Source: JABAAI01 sp965261955 (lineage in GTDB: Bacteria; Spirochaetota; Leptospiria; Leptospirales; Leptonemataceae). From it: a stretch of 64,000 nt of DNA. The stretch spans positions 186,001-250,000 of the forward strand of contig CBDHEM010000013.1 in assembly GCA_965261955.1 (NCBI GenBank). Direction: 5' to 3'. The notes under the pieces were generated by a model. It was not told the origin of the DNA. It saw nothing but the letters and a program-made list of their open reading frames with translations, and did not search any database. The position numbers and the translations under genes were made by a program. Shown one piece after another: positions 1-8,876 of this stretch. Numbering within the stretch: the stretch's first letter is position 1; the number at the start of each line of letters is the position of its first letter.

Positions 1-102
1 AGCGGAGGTGGCTGTGAAACCATCGCTACCAATAACGTCAACAGTAATGATGGCGATGTAAAAATACCCGATTGTGGGGACGTCATAAAAGGGCAGAGAT
101 AA
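1..102 (+). CDS. 3' end of an unidentified gene (partial)
   Basis: The window opens inside a reading frame of 33 codons that ends at TAA (100-102). The visible tail is rich in Gly, Asn and Asp and has two Cys (motifs GGGCET and PDCGD), as expected for a secreted or surface protein. The rest of the gene lies upstream of the window, so no family can be assigned. A hairpin repeat block starts directly after the stop codon. A chance open frame of this length cannot be excluded. Confidence 0.4.
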   Translation, partial: SGGGCETIATNNVNSNDGDVKIPDCGDVIKGQR

Positions 103-1370
103 CGGAGATAGAAACAAGCTTTGGTGGATAAAACAAGCTTCGCTTGTTTTTGTGATTGAAGCGGCGATTCTAGAAGGGTGCGGAGGAAGGCCCTTTGTGT
201 AGGGGCGTTTATTGTGAGGCTTACACTCACAAGCTTTAGATAGGAGAAGCTTCGGTTGATAAAACAGGCTTCGGTGGATAAAAACAAACTTCGCTTGTTT
301 TCCACGTGGCAGCCTTGCTTTTTTCGTGCCCCCAAAATCAGGGGCTTTGCTCCAGCAAAGCCTACCACAGGTAAGATCTCTTCAGCAAAGCTTCCCAAAA
401 GAACAACGCTACCAATAGCAAAGCCTACCACGAACGCCTCCCAACATTTCGCACCAGCCTCGCCTTTTTCGCGTGCTTAATATCCGGAGCTTTGCTCCAG
501 CAAAGCTTTCCACAAAAGCCTTCCAACGCATTCTTCCCAAGAGAACCTCCCCAGCTTCGCTTGTTTCCCACGAGGAGCCTTGCCTTTTTCGCGCCTTAAA
601 AATCGGGTGCTTTGCTTCAGCAAAGCTTTCTTTTACAGCAAAGCTCTCTTTGAGAGCCTCCCAGCTTCGCTTGTTTTCCATGTGAGCCTTGCCTTTTTTC
701 GCTCCCTTAAAATCGAGAGCTTTCCAACGCAAAGCCTACCAAGATAACCTTCCAGCTTCGCTTGTTTTCCATGTGAGCCTTGCTTTTTTCGCGCTCTTAA
801 AATCGAGAGCTTTCCAACGCAAAGCCTACCAAGATAACCTTCCAGCTTCGCTTGTTTTCCATGTGAGCCTTGCCTTTTTTCGCGCCCTTAAAAATCGAGG
901 GCTTTGCTCCAGCAAAGCCTACCACGAATACCTCCCAACATTTCGCATCAGCCTTGCTTTTTTCGCGCTCTTAAAATCGGGAGCTTTGCTCCAGCAAAGC
1001 CTACCACGAACGGTCTCTCTCCTCGTTAAAAGAAGCCTGAGCCATAGATAGAAACAGGCTTCGGTGGATAAAAACAAACTTCGCTTGTTTCCCATGTGGA
1101 GCCTTGCCTTTTTTCGCACCCTTAAACATTGAGGGCTTTGCTCCAGCAAAGCTCTCCACAGAACCCCTTCCAACGCACAAAGCCTTCCAATCACAAAGCT
1201 ACCAAGAGAGCCTCTCAGCCTTGCTTGTTTCTCATGTGAAGCCCCTCGCCTTTTTTCGCGCCCTTAATATCGGGAGCTTTGCTCTAGCTTTGCCTTGGCA
1301 AAGCCTTCCATCGCAAAGCTTACCAATAGAGCAACCCTTCCAAATCGCAAAGCCTACTAATTGAGGCCAG
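103..1370. repeat. Composite hairpin repeat block, first copy (type A then type B)
   Basis: Positions 103-300 hold type A repeat sequence (palindrome AACAAGCTTCGCTTGTT, GAAGCGGCGATTCT, GAGGCTTACACTCAC). Positions 301-1370 hold about nine type B units. Each type B unit carries a TTTTTCGCGCCC-like motif, an AAAATCG motif and a stem-loop of the form GCTTTGC-TCCA-GCAAAGC, then a CGCTTGTTTCCCA motif. A short piece of type A is inserted near 1040-1080. The same A-then-B order and orientation recurs at 29061-35520. Short open frames run through it in several frames, but unit lengths are irregular and frames are not kept, so it is read as non-coding. Confidence 0.85.
130..150 (+). terminator. Terminator-like hairpin after the partial gene
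   Basis: A 9-bp perfect stem (AAAACAAGC / GCTTGTTTT) with a 3-nt loop is followed by a T run, 28 bases after the stop codon at 102. It has the shape of a factor-independent terminator. It is also the core palindrome of the type A repeat, so the terminator role is inferred. Confidence 0.5.
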
Positions 1371-1620
1371 AAAATACGATAAGTCTCAGGCATCCGCTAC
1401 GACGAAAAATATATGAAGACACATGGAATAATGTTTGGGTATAGAAAATAGATAACTTTTCTGCAAATAGGAGGCGTGCCCTCCTTAGTTACAGTTGGAT
1501 CATCTGAATACTTCGAGCTTCGCTAGCCTCATATACTCCATCTTACTTCATACCACATCTTACTTCTCAAGCTTAAGGTATGCATAACCGATAGGTTACG
1601 CAGGAGGAATGGAATAAACT
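1371..1620. other. Intergenic region upstream of fliS with a small hairpin
   Basis: There is no gene here. A hairpin AGGAGG-CGTGC-CCTCCT lies at 1469-1485, and a similar sequence block occurs at 21571-21615. A good ribosome binding site (AGGAGG at 1602-1607) precedes fliS. No promoter stands out. Confidence 0.5.
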
Positions 1621-2055
1621 ATGGTAGTAAGTAAACCCAAAAAAAGTTATGATTTCTATAAAAACACAGAAATTTCGACTGCCGACCAAAAGAAACTGAT
1701 TCTCATGCTCTATGATGGGGCCATTCGCTTTTTACAAATTGCCGTAGATAACATGGAACCTCAAAAATACGATATCGTGAATACTAACATCATTAAAGCT
1801 CAAGATATTGTTACGGAATTGATGCTGTCTCTCAATATAGAAAAGGGAGATACAATTGCTTCCAATCTCTTTAACATATATGCCTATCTCAAAAAACATC
1901 TCCTTGAAGCCAATATAGCAAAAGATAGTAAAATGCTTGAGGAATCGTCCGGCATGCTCCGGCAACTCCGTGAAGCTTGGGAACAAGCAACCAATTCCCC
2001 CACCCAAGGGGAAAATTTTACAGAAAAGGGAGTGGGAATTTCCATTCAGGGTTAA
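1621..2055 (+). CDS. fliS: Flagellar export chaperone FliS
   Basis: The 144-residue helical protein matches FliS in length and pattern: the early motif LMLYDGAIRFL (about residues 29-39), the central KAQDIVTELMLSLN (about 60-73), and the YLKKHLLEAN helix. FliS binds the C-terminal helix of flagellin in the cytoplasm, keeps it unassembled and delivers it to the flagellar type III export gate. In a spirochaete the clients are the FlaB core flagellins. The ATG at 1621 is preceded by AGGAGG, at slightly long spacing. The usual neighbours fliD and flagellin are not next to it; a repeat block lies upstream. The product is clear, while its isolation from flagellar genes is unusual. Confidence 0.9.
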   Translation: MVVSKPKKSYDFYKNTEISTADQKKLILMLYDGAIRFLQIAVDNMEPQKYDIVNTNIIKAQDIVTELMLSLNIEKGDTIASNLFNIYAYLKKHLLEANIAKDSKMLEESSGMLRQLREAWEQATNSPTQGENFTEKGVGISIQG

Positions 2056-2235
2056 ATTTGCTTATTCTTTCTGAATAGATGTTTTTTCTCTTTCAACTAT
2101 CTTTGCAATTTGTGTCCCTATGAATGGGAATTCATCTTGATATCTTTTATCTGATAGACGAAGGTATTGAAGCTGTATAATATAGACCGAAACTGAAGTA
2201 ATGTCTTGAGAAAAAGTTATTCCCATAAAAGTAAA

Positions 2236-2484
2236 ATGGCCTATGTATATATTCTAGAGTGTAAAGATGGTAGCTATTATACTGGAGCGGCCTTAAACAT
2301 TGAAAAACGTTTAAAAGAACATGAAAAAGGGAAAGCTGCCAAATATACAAAGGGTAGACGTCCCCTAAGGCTACTTTACACAGAGTATCACTCTGGACTG
2401 AATCTTGCTTATCGCAGAGAGAAAGAAATCCAAAAACTACCAAAAAGCAGAAAAAAAGAGCTCATCACTCAGAATTGTAATTAA
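2236..2484 (+). CDS. GIY-YIG domain protein (YhbQ-like)
   Basis: A single GIY-YIG nuclease-fold domain fills this 82-residue protein. It has VYILECKDGSYYTG at the start (the GIY and YIG strands as VYI and YTG), then the conserved basic helix with RLKEHEKGKAAKYTKGR and a tail with REKEIQKLPKSRKKELI. Small stand-alone members of this UPF0213-type family are common in bacteria and their role is poorly defined; DNA repair or recombination is suspected. The ATG at 2236 sits directly before the domain. A TTG ten codons upstream is possible, but neither start has a strong ribosome binding site. The protein is of normal length for the family. Confidence 0.85.
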   Translation: MAYVYILECKDGSYYTGAALNIEKRLKEHEKGKAAKYTKGRRPLRLLYTEYHSGLNLAYRREKEIQKLPKSRKKELITQNCN

Positions 2485-2568
2485 TCGTCATGTTATCACA
2501 AGAAAAAAGGCTTCACAAACATATCTAAAATTTCACGCATGTGAAAAGTAAATTCTGTTCTATGTTGG

Positions 2569-2661
2569 GACTGTTGCAAAAAATAAGAAAGACGAGACTA
2601 AACGCTAATTTAAGGCATTTTGGACAGACATTTTCTTCCTTTTCTGTATTTTACAACAGTC
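2569..2661. mobile_element. MITE-like element with 13-bp terminal inverted repeats
   Basis: The ends are GACTGTTGCAAAA (2569-2581) and TTTTACAACAGTC (2649-2661), which are inverted repeats matching at 12 of 13 positions. The ends resemble the CTGTTGCAAA type common among IS families. The 93-bp interior has no coding capacity. A diverged relative in reverse orientation lies at 21394-21452. No obvious target duplication is visible, and no full-length element with these ends occurs in the window. Confidence 0.6.
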
Positions 2662-2673
2662 TTAAGAAAGAAA

Positions 2674-3366
2674 ATGATTAGTCTTTTTATTGGAGGAGTG
2701 GGTTCGAGAAAAAGCCGAATGGCTATAAAAAGAGCAAAGCAGTTATCAGATGAAAAGCCGTCCGCTTTATTGCTACAGCCAACGATTTAACTCTGTTAGC
2801 CCGTATAGAACACCATCAACACCATCAACCAACATCATCGAAGGAATAGACCGCCTGAATGGCCTGTTATTATTGAAGAAGAGATCCATATTGGACAAGC
2901 CATATTACAAAGCGGGAATGAGGGGGCTATACGCATAGAGTGTATTACACTTTGGCTCAACAACCTACTCCATCATGAAAAAAGCATGACCAAAGAAAAA
3001 CGACCAGAACAACAGCATAAAAAAAGCATGACCAAAGAAAAACGACCAGAACAACAGCATAAAAAAAATACGACTACAGAAAAACGACCAGAACAACATC
3101 ATGAAAAAAGCGTGATCAAAGAAAAACTATCAGACCAGCAGATGGAGGAATATGTGATGGAAAAAACAAAAAAGCTTATTCTATCTATGTAAGCATTAAC
3201 AGTCCCTATCGTTATCGTAACTAATGAAATTAGAATGGGACTCCTTCCCTGTACATCTTTGGGTAATCTCTTTGCTGATCTGCAAGGACAATGCAAGGCT
3301 ATGCTAGCTAAAATTGCAAATGAAGTACATTTTCATGTCGTGGGTATAGGAATTCAAATTAAGTGA
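2674..3366 (+). pseudogene. cobU: cobU pseudogene (adenosylcobinamide kinase/guanylyltransferase)
   Basis: Pieces of CobU appear in order but in different frames. The start is a P-loop region IGGVGSRKSR (normally GGxRSGKSR, so the key Gly is now Arg). Next comes FIATANDLTLLARIEHH in another frame, then RPPEWPVIIEEE and CITLWLNNLL in a third stretch. The C-terminal VTNEIRMGLLP follows an in-frame TAA at 3190-3192. At least two frameshifts and one nonsense codon are needed to join them. A 42-bp repeat expansion lies inside the gene. CobU activates and guanylylates cobinamide in the cobalamin lower-ligand pathway; no other cobalamin gene is nearby. This copy cannot make a working enzyme. Confidence 0.8.
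2974..3141 (+). repeat. Four tandem copies of a 42-bp repeat inside the cobU remnant
   Basis: Four exact-length units (2974-3015, 3016-3057, 3058-3099, 3100-3141) encode a 14-residue period like HEKSMTKEKRPEQQ. They sit between the WLNNLL and VTNE regions of CobU, where the family has a short helix. The first two units are nearly identical and the last two have diverged, suggesting growth from the 5' side. Confidence 0.9.
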
Positions 3367-3498
3367 AAAATATTGTTCTCTATTCTAGTTATAGATAGGT
3401 AATACGTTTTCTTTGGTTAGAAACTCTTAACTCTATCTTCCCCCTAAAATAAAAAAGTAGCCTACATATTGACTAGAGAGTACACGGTCTTTATCTTT

Positions 3499-5412
3499 AT
3501 GGGTAAAGAAAATACAAAGCAAGTTAAAAAAAATCAGATTCGTTCTGCCGTTATTCGCTTTTGTGGTGACTCTGGTGATGGAATGCAAGTAGCAGGCACC
3601 CAATTTTCTAATACTACCGGTATGCTTGGTAATGACCTTATGACATTCCCTGATTTTCCAGCTGAGATACGAGCACCACAAGGAAGCCCTGCAGGAGTAT
3701 CTGGCTTTCAAGTTCACTTTTCTGAGGATAATATTTTCACACCAGGTGATCAGGTTGATGTATTAGTCGCAATGAACCCCGCTGCTCTCAAAACAAATAT
3801 CGAAGCACTGCGCACAAGTGGCATCCTTATTCTAAATAGCGATAGTTTTGATGAACGCAATATTAAAAAAGCAGGTTATACACAAAACCCCCTAGATGAA
3901 GAAGCTAAAAAGAAACTAAAAGAAAAATACAACCTTTTTACGGCCCCCATAACTCAATTGACCATAAATGGTCTAATGGAAGGTCTGCATAAACTGAAAG
4001 AGCTAACAAGAAATGATGCACAGCGTTGTAAAAATTTTTTCGCCTTAGGTATGCTCTATTGGCTATTCGAACGAAATTTGGAATATAGTCTATCATGGAT
4101 AGAAAAAAAGTTTCAAAAAAAAAAGTTATTTTTACAAGCGAACCAAATCGCTCTCAAGGCTGGTTACTATTTTGCAGAAACGAGTGAATTATTTTCCGTA
4201 CAGTACGAAGTCAGCCAAGCAAAGCTTTCTCCCGGCCTCTATAGAAATATAAACGGAGGAACAGCCCTTGTGATGGGACTTCTCACCGCAGCACAGAAAA
4301 CGAGATTACCTCTTTTCTATGCTGGCTATCCCATTACACCCGCTTCAGAGATACTTCATGAAATATCGCAGCACCAAAATTTCAATGTGAAAACATTTCA
4401 AGCAGAAGATGAAATCGCAGCTGCTTCGGCAGCTATTGGTGCATCGTATGGGGGACACATCGGCATCACAGCCTCTTCTGGCCCCGGTATCATGCTAAAA
4501 GGGGAAGCCATCAGCCTAGCTATCATGACAGAACTTCCTCTTGTAATTATTAATGCCCAAAGAGGTGGTCCTTCCACTGGCCTACCTACGAAAACAGAAC
4601 AAGGAGATCTTTTCTTAGCTCTTTTTGGTCGGAGTAGTGAAAGCCCTCTGGCCATAGTGGCTCCCAGCACTCCAAAGGATGCCTTTTTTATGATCATTGA
4701 AGCTGTACGATTAGCTGTACAGTTTATGACACCTGTTTTTTTTCTAACTGATTTATATTTGAACTTGGGATCTGAACCTTGGCTTATTCCAGACATAAGT
4801 AAAATACCAGACATAGCTTCTAACCTGATAAGGAGTAGTGATGAGGTAATGGAAGACAAGTTTCTCGTTTATAAACGCAATGAACAAACACTAGCACGTC
4901 GCTGGGCAATTCCCGGGACACCAAATATAGAGCATCGTATCGGTGGTTTGGAAAAAGATGCTTTAACTGGCAATGTTAGTTACGATCCTGAAAATCATGA
5001 AAGCATGGTCAAAACACGCGCACAAAAAATAGCAAACATTGCACGCTCTATTCCAAAACAAGAAATCTTTGGAAACTCACAGGCAAAATTACTGGTTTTA
5101 GGTTGGGGTTCTACTTACGGTGTGATTCATACAGCGGTACTCTCCGTAACAGAGAAAGGACATGCTGTTGCCCACGCACACTTGCGCTACCTCAACCCTC
5201 TACCACCAAATATAGAAGAACTTCTATCACGTTACCAATGCATTCTAATCCCAGAAATGAATACTGGACAACTTTTCTTTTACCTACAAGGCAAGCTTAG
5301 ACTTGAAAATTCAAGGGTTCGATTCGAAAAAATAAATAAAATAAAGGGACAGCCCTTTCTCGTTTCTGAAATAGAAGAAAAAATTATTAGCCTAAGTCAA
5401 TCATTAGCCTAA
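3499..5412 (+). CDS. korA: 2-oxoacid:acceptor oxidoreductase, fused gamma-alpha subunit (KorA type)
   Basis: The 637-residue protein joins a gamma domain at the N-terminus (CGDSGDGMQVAG, then FPAEIRAPQGSPAGVSGFQ) to an alpha/pyrimidine-binding domain (GYPITPASEI, FQAEDEIAAASAAIGASYGG, SGPGIMLK, QRGGPSTGLPTKTEQGDL). The end matches the KorA C-terminus (PEMNTGQL). The family oxidises 2-oxoglutarate to succinyl-CoA and reduces ferredoxin, together with a KorB subunit that carries TPP and an Fe-S cluster. KorB normally follows directly but is not in this window; the next gene is convergent purB. The ATG at 3499 was preferred over a TTG ten codons upstream. Use of another 2-oxoacid substrate cannot be excluded. 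Confidence 0.85.
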   Translation: MGKENTKQVKKNQIRSAVIRFCGDSGDGMQVAGTQFSNTTGMLGNDLMTFPDFPAEIRAPQGSPAGVSGFQVHFSEDNIFTPGDQVDVLVAMNPAALKTNIEALRTSGILILNSDSFDERNIKKAGYTQNPLDEEAKKKLKEKYNLFTAPITQLTINGLMEGLHKLKELTRNDAQRCKNFFALGMLYWLFERNLEYSLSWIEKKFQKKKLFLQANQIALKAGYYFAETSELFSVQYEVSQAKLSPGLYRNINGGTALVMGLLTAAQKTRLPLFYAGYPITPASEILHEISQHQNFNVKTFQAEDEIAAASAAIGASYGGHIGITASSGPGIMLKGEAISLAIMTELPLVIINAQRGGPSTGLPTKTEQGDLFLALFGRSSESPLAIVAPSTPKDAFFMIIEAVRLAVQFMTPVFFLTDLYLNLGSEPWLIPDISKIPDIASNLIRSSDEVMEDKFLVYKRNEQTLARRWAIPGTPNIEHRIGGLEKDALTGNVSYDPENHESMVKTRAQKIANIARSIPKQEIFGNSQAKLLVLGWGSTYGVIHTAVLSVTEKGHAVAHAHLRYLNPLPPNIEELLSRYQCILIPEMNTGQLFFYLQGKLRLENSRVRFEKINKIKGQPFLVSEIEEKIISLSQSLA

Positions 5413-5502
5413 TCACCGCACCTCTCTCTTTTTCACATAGCTTTACCCAGAGCATCATGCATAAAGTTATTTTTATTTTCCTTCTCAAGCAAAAAATGGC
5501 TT

Positions 5503-6801
5503 TTATACAAACCCTAAGCGCTCATATATCTTATCTACATTACGAAGATAATAATCCATTGAAAAAATTTCTTCTAGTTCTTCATCTGAAAAATATTTTT
5601 TGATCCGTTCATCTTTTTTTGCCTCTTGGTGTAAATAAAGCCCTCTATCTTCCCATACCTTCATACATAAATCTTGTACGCAGGCATAAGCTTCTTCACG
5701 TTGCATTCCTTTTTCTACAAGAGAGAGCATAAGACGTTGAGAAAAAATCAAACCACGCGTCGTTTGTAATGTTCGGTCCATATTTTCAGGATAAACATGG
5801 AGATTGGAAATCACATACTCCATTTTTGTTAGAATATATTCTAGAGCTATAATAGAATCTGGCAAAATAATACGTTCTGCGGAGGAATGAGAAATATCAC
5901 GTTCATGCCAAAGAGGCATATTCCGATAGGCAACTTGAACGTTTGCTTGTATTACCCTTGTAATACCACAAATACGTTCGCAAATAACAGGGTTTCTCTT
6001 ATGCGGCATAGCACTAGATCCCTTCTGACCCTTAACAAATGGTTCTTCCACTTCTCGCCCTTCTGTTTTTTGCAACAGGCGTATCTCCTGAGCCATATGC
6101 TCTAGACTCCCTGCAATCAACCCCAAAATAGAAGAAAAATAGGCATGACGATCTCGATTGATTACTTGGGTACTAATAAGATCGGCTTCTAAACCAAGCT
6201 TTTCACAAACCTCAATCTCAATTTCAGGATCAATCATGGAATAGGTGCCAACAGCACCACTAAATTTACCCACACAAATTTCTTCTTGTGCCTGTTCAAA
6301 ACGCTTTATATTACGATCCAATTCCCCATAGAAATGTGCCAATTTTAGACCTAGTGTTGTGGGTTCTCCATGTACACCATGGGTACGCCCTACAATGACT
6401 TGTTTTTTATAAATACAGGCCTGTTTTTTTACACTTCCCAGTAATTTCTCTAGGCGTTGTAACAAAATAGCACTAGAATGTTTTAGCTGTAAAGCAAGGG
6501 CTGTGTCTCCCACATCAGAGCTTGTTAGTCCATAATGTACATAACGGCCGGAAGGGCCTATATTTTCTTTCAAATTGGTCAGAAATGCAATCATATCATG
6601 ATGGACTTCTGCTTCAATAGCATCTATGCTCTCCACTTGAAAACTTGCCTTTTTTTTGATATTTTGCATATCCTCAAGTGGGATCACACCTCTACGGTGC
6701 CAAGCCTCGCATACGGCTACTTCTATCTCAAGCCAATATGCAAACTTCTTCGATTTTTCCCAGATAGAAGAAATTTCTGGATTTGAATAGCGAGAAATCA
6801 T
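5503..6801 (-). CDS. purB: Adenylosuccinate lyase
   Basis: The 432 residues match the PurB family length. The fumarase/aspartase superfamily signature GSSAMPHKRNP is at about residues 261-271, the catalytic His region GRTHGVHGEP at 138-147, and TSSDVGDTA at 93-101. The enzyme acts twice in purine synthesis: it releases fumarate from SAICAR and from adenylosuccinate to give AMP. Its start is 46 bases past the stop of the adenosine deaminase gene on the same strand, so the two may form a purine operon, with the deaminase upstream. Confidence 0.95.
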   Translation of the reverse strand: MISRYSNPEISSIWEKSKKFAYWLEIEVAVCEAWHRRGVIPLEDMQNIKKKASFQVESIDAIEAEVHHDMIAFLTNLKENIGPSGRYVHYGLTSSDVGDTALALQLKHSSAILLQRLEKLLGSVKKQACIYKKQVIVGRTHGVHGEPTTLGLKLAHFYGELDRNIKRFEQAQEEICVGKFSGAVGTYSMIDPEIEIEVCEKLGLEADLISTQVINRDRHAYFSSILGLIAGSLEHMAQEIRLLQKTEGREVEEPFVKGQKGSSAMPHKRNPVICERICGITRVIQANVQVAYRNMPLWHERDISHSSAERIILPDSIIALEYILTKMEYVISNLHVYPENMDRTLQTTRGLIFSQRLMLSLVEKGMQREEAYACVQDLCMKVWEDRGLYLHQEAKKDERIKKYFSDEELEEIFSMDYYLRNVDKIYERLGFV

Positions 6802-6847
6802 TTTATAACAATCATAAAAAACTTTTAAATTAACTATCTAACATGGC

Positions 6848-8167
6848 TTATAGCGTATATTTTTTACGTAATTGGTTTATTTCTGTTTGAAAATTTTTCC
6901 ACAAGCTGGACGGCCGAGAAAGAAATGTAGAGTATACACCCTGGCGATTGAGATCAATTAATTCTGTCATTGTAAAGTCAAGATGCTTATAATATTTAAG
7001 GTATTCTTCACTTAAGTTCACATTGAAAATTTCTGGATCATCCGTATTTATTGTACAAACAATACCATTATCATAATAATGACGTACTGGATGCTCTCTT
7101 TCTTCCCTCACATATTTCCCAGTGAAAATATTAGAAGTCAAACAAATTTCAATGGGTATCTCTCTTTCTTTAAGTATTTCTAAAAGTTGAGGATCTTGTA
7201 TAGCTGAAGTACCATGACCTATTCTTTCTGCTTTCAATTTTAAAACTGTATCGCGGACAGACCAAGGCCCATCATCCTCACCGGCATGGGCTACACAACG
7301 TAATCCTTCTGCTCTAGCCTGTGCAAAAACTTGTGAGAATTCACGAGCTGGTCCCATCAGCTCAGCTCCACCAAGTCCAATACCAATAATATTTGTTGTT
7401 TTTAGTTGAAGAACTTTTTGTAAGTTTTTACTAGCATTCTCAGCCCCAAAAGTTCGAGATACGTCTATAAGATATTTAACCTCTGGACCACCCGAACGTG
7501 TACATTCTGACGAAAGACGGTCAATTGTTTCAGCAATCTCACCAAAGTCTAGACCATTTGCAATCATACGAGAAGGTGCCAAAAAGACTTCAGCATAGCG
7601 TATATTATTGGCCTCCAGATAATTGCGCAAATTTTGGAAAATCACAACAAAATCATCCGGGGTCTTGATAGCATCCAATATGAAGAGAAAAAGTCGAACA
7701 AACTCTTGTAGATTTTTGAAATCATATAAAGCCTCTATTTCTTCTGGATTGTACTCTGTCCCATTTTGTTTCATCAATTGAGTGAGCGTTACATCTGATA
7801 TACAAGCCTCCATATGCAAATGGATTTCTGTTTTTGGCATCTCTCGTAAAAACGCCAATACAAGTTGTTCTTTCTTACTAAGGTCTTCCTGCGGAGTGCT
7901 AAGTTTTTCAGCACGAATTTGGGAGGAAGTAACCTGATCGGCAAAAAATATATATTGATCTAACTCATGAGCCGGATTTTCTATTTCTAAGCTCTCTAGT
8001 TCAATTTTCTGATTGAGGAGGGTATTGATCTCTTTCTCAAATGAAATATCTATGGGTAAACTAAAACTACGATTGTTTGGTATCCTTGCTTTCAGACGTT
8101 TTAATTCAGTTAAGTCATTATCAATGGAACGAAGTCTCTCTATAACATTTTCAAAACGAACAATCAT
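6848..8167 (-). CDS. add: Adenosine deaminase family protein with N-terminal extension
   Basis: The metal-dependent deaminase core runs from about residue 108. The zinc motif HLH is at 116-118 in TEIHLHMEA, the catalytic region is HAGEDDGPWSVRD, then ERIGHGTSA and TINTDDPEIF near the end. It should convert adenosine to inosine in purine salvage; adenine-specific members exist, so substrate choice is inferred. At 439 residues it is about 100 longer than a typical enzyme. The extra N-terminal part is charged and helical with no clear domain. It lies directly upstream of purB on the same strand. Confidence 0.85.
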   Translation of the reverse strand: MIVRFENVIERLRSIDNDLTELKRLKARIPNNRSFSLPIDISFEKEINTLLNQKIELESLEIENPAHELDQYIFFADQVTSSQIRAEKLSTPQEDLSKKEQLVLAFLREMPKTEIHLHMEACISDVTLTQLMKQNGTEYNPEEIEALYDFKNLQEFVRLFLFILDAIKTPDDFVVIFQNLRNYLEANNIRYAEVFLAPSRMIANGLDFGEIAETIDRLSSECTRSGGPEVKYLIDVSRTFGAENASKNLQKVLQLKTTNIIGIGLGGAELMGPAREFSQVFAQARAEGLRCVAHAGEDDGPWSVRDTVLKLKAERIGHGTSAIQDPQLLEILKEREIPIEICLTSNIFTGKYVREEREHPVRHYYDNGIVCTINTDDPEIFNVNLSEEYLKYYKHLDFTMTELIDLNRQGVYSTFLSRPSSLWKNFQTEINQLRKKYTL

Positions 8168-8567
8168 ACAAACTAACCTGTCTCTATATAAAATATATCT
8201 ACTTAACCTGACTATATAAAAATATCATCTGAAAGAATTCATAACAAACTCAAACTAGTATCCGTCAACACTTCCTTACGTATTTTATACTCACTAATAG
8301 AGAAAAAAGATAGCTTATTTGAAATAATTTTCCTCAATCTAATTCAAGACAAAATTCATTTTAGACAAACATAAGAACTGTTTTCATAACATCAAGGATT
8401 GACGCCTATGCAAGCTTTTAACAAATTTTACAATAACAAAGTAGCTTAAAGAGGAACACTCAGTGTTACCTTTTTACATGGGTTCTACAAAAGGAGAGCA
8501 ATTCGTCATTGACGCATACTATCTGATAGAAATCTTGGGCCATCTGGTTCTTCTGGATATTTGTGTT
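8168..8567. other. Intergenic region between adenosine deaminase and rpsU
   Basis: This 400-bp divergent region must carry the promoters for the minus-strand purine genes and for rpsU. It is very AT-rich. No promoter pair, hairpin or repeat was convincing. An open frame continues upstream of rpsU from 8463, but it lacks family support. Confidence 0.5.
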
Positions 8568-8765
8568 ATGATAGGTGTAGTTGTAAAAGAGGGAGAGGCT
8601 ATTGATATTGCCTTGCGTCGTTTAAAGAGAGAATGTATTAATGCAGAACTCCAAACTGAAGTAAAGAAACACGAATATTATGAAAAACCTTCTGAGCGTA
8701 GAAAACGGAAGAGGGAGTCTGCTATGCGAAAGAGGGTAAAAAGACGGAGTAGTTTCCGGAGATAG
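8568..8765 (+). CDS. rpsU: 30S ribosomal protein bS21
   Basis: The 65-residue basic protein starts MIGVVVKEGEAIDIALRRLK and continues KRECINAELQTEVKKHEYYEKPSERRKRKRES when read in parts, the standard bS21 pattern. It binds the small subunit near the 3' end of 16S rRNA and helps mRNA binding. The frame is open for 35 codons further upstream, but homology begins at this ATG. No strong ribosome binding site precedes it. It is followed by the acyl-CoA dehydrogenase gene after 111 bases. Confidence 0.93.
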   Translation: MIGVVVKEGEAIDIALRRLKRECINAELQTEVKKHEYYEKPSERRKRKRESAMRKRVKRRSSFRR

Positions 8766-8876
8766 GTAAGAAGGAGAATTTTTTCGAGTGAAAACCCGTG
8801 CGTTTTTCTGTTTCTCCATTCCTCTTTCTTAAGTTAGTTTTTGAATTATTATCAGCTTTTGTAGGAGGAAAGTCTT

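Noticed and set aside
1371..1620. Cobalamin or other known riboswitch before fliS
   Set aside because: The small hairpin lacks the conserved boxes of any riboswitch class I know, and fliS is not a usual target.
2700..2720. tRNA T-loop-like GGGTTCGAG
   Set aside because: It lies in the P-loop region of the cobU remnant and no acceptor stem or anticodon arm can be formed around it. No other tRNA candidate was seen.
8463..8567. N-terminal extension of bS21 starting at 8463
   Set aside because: bS21 homology starts exactly at the ATG at 8568; the extra 35 residues are hydrophobic and unlike any ribosomal protein.
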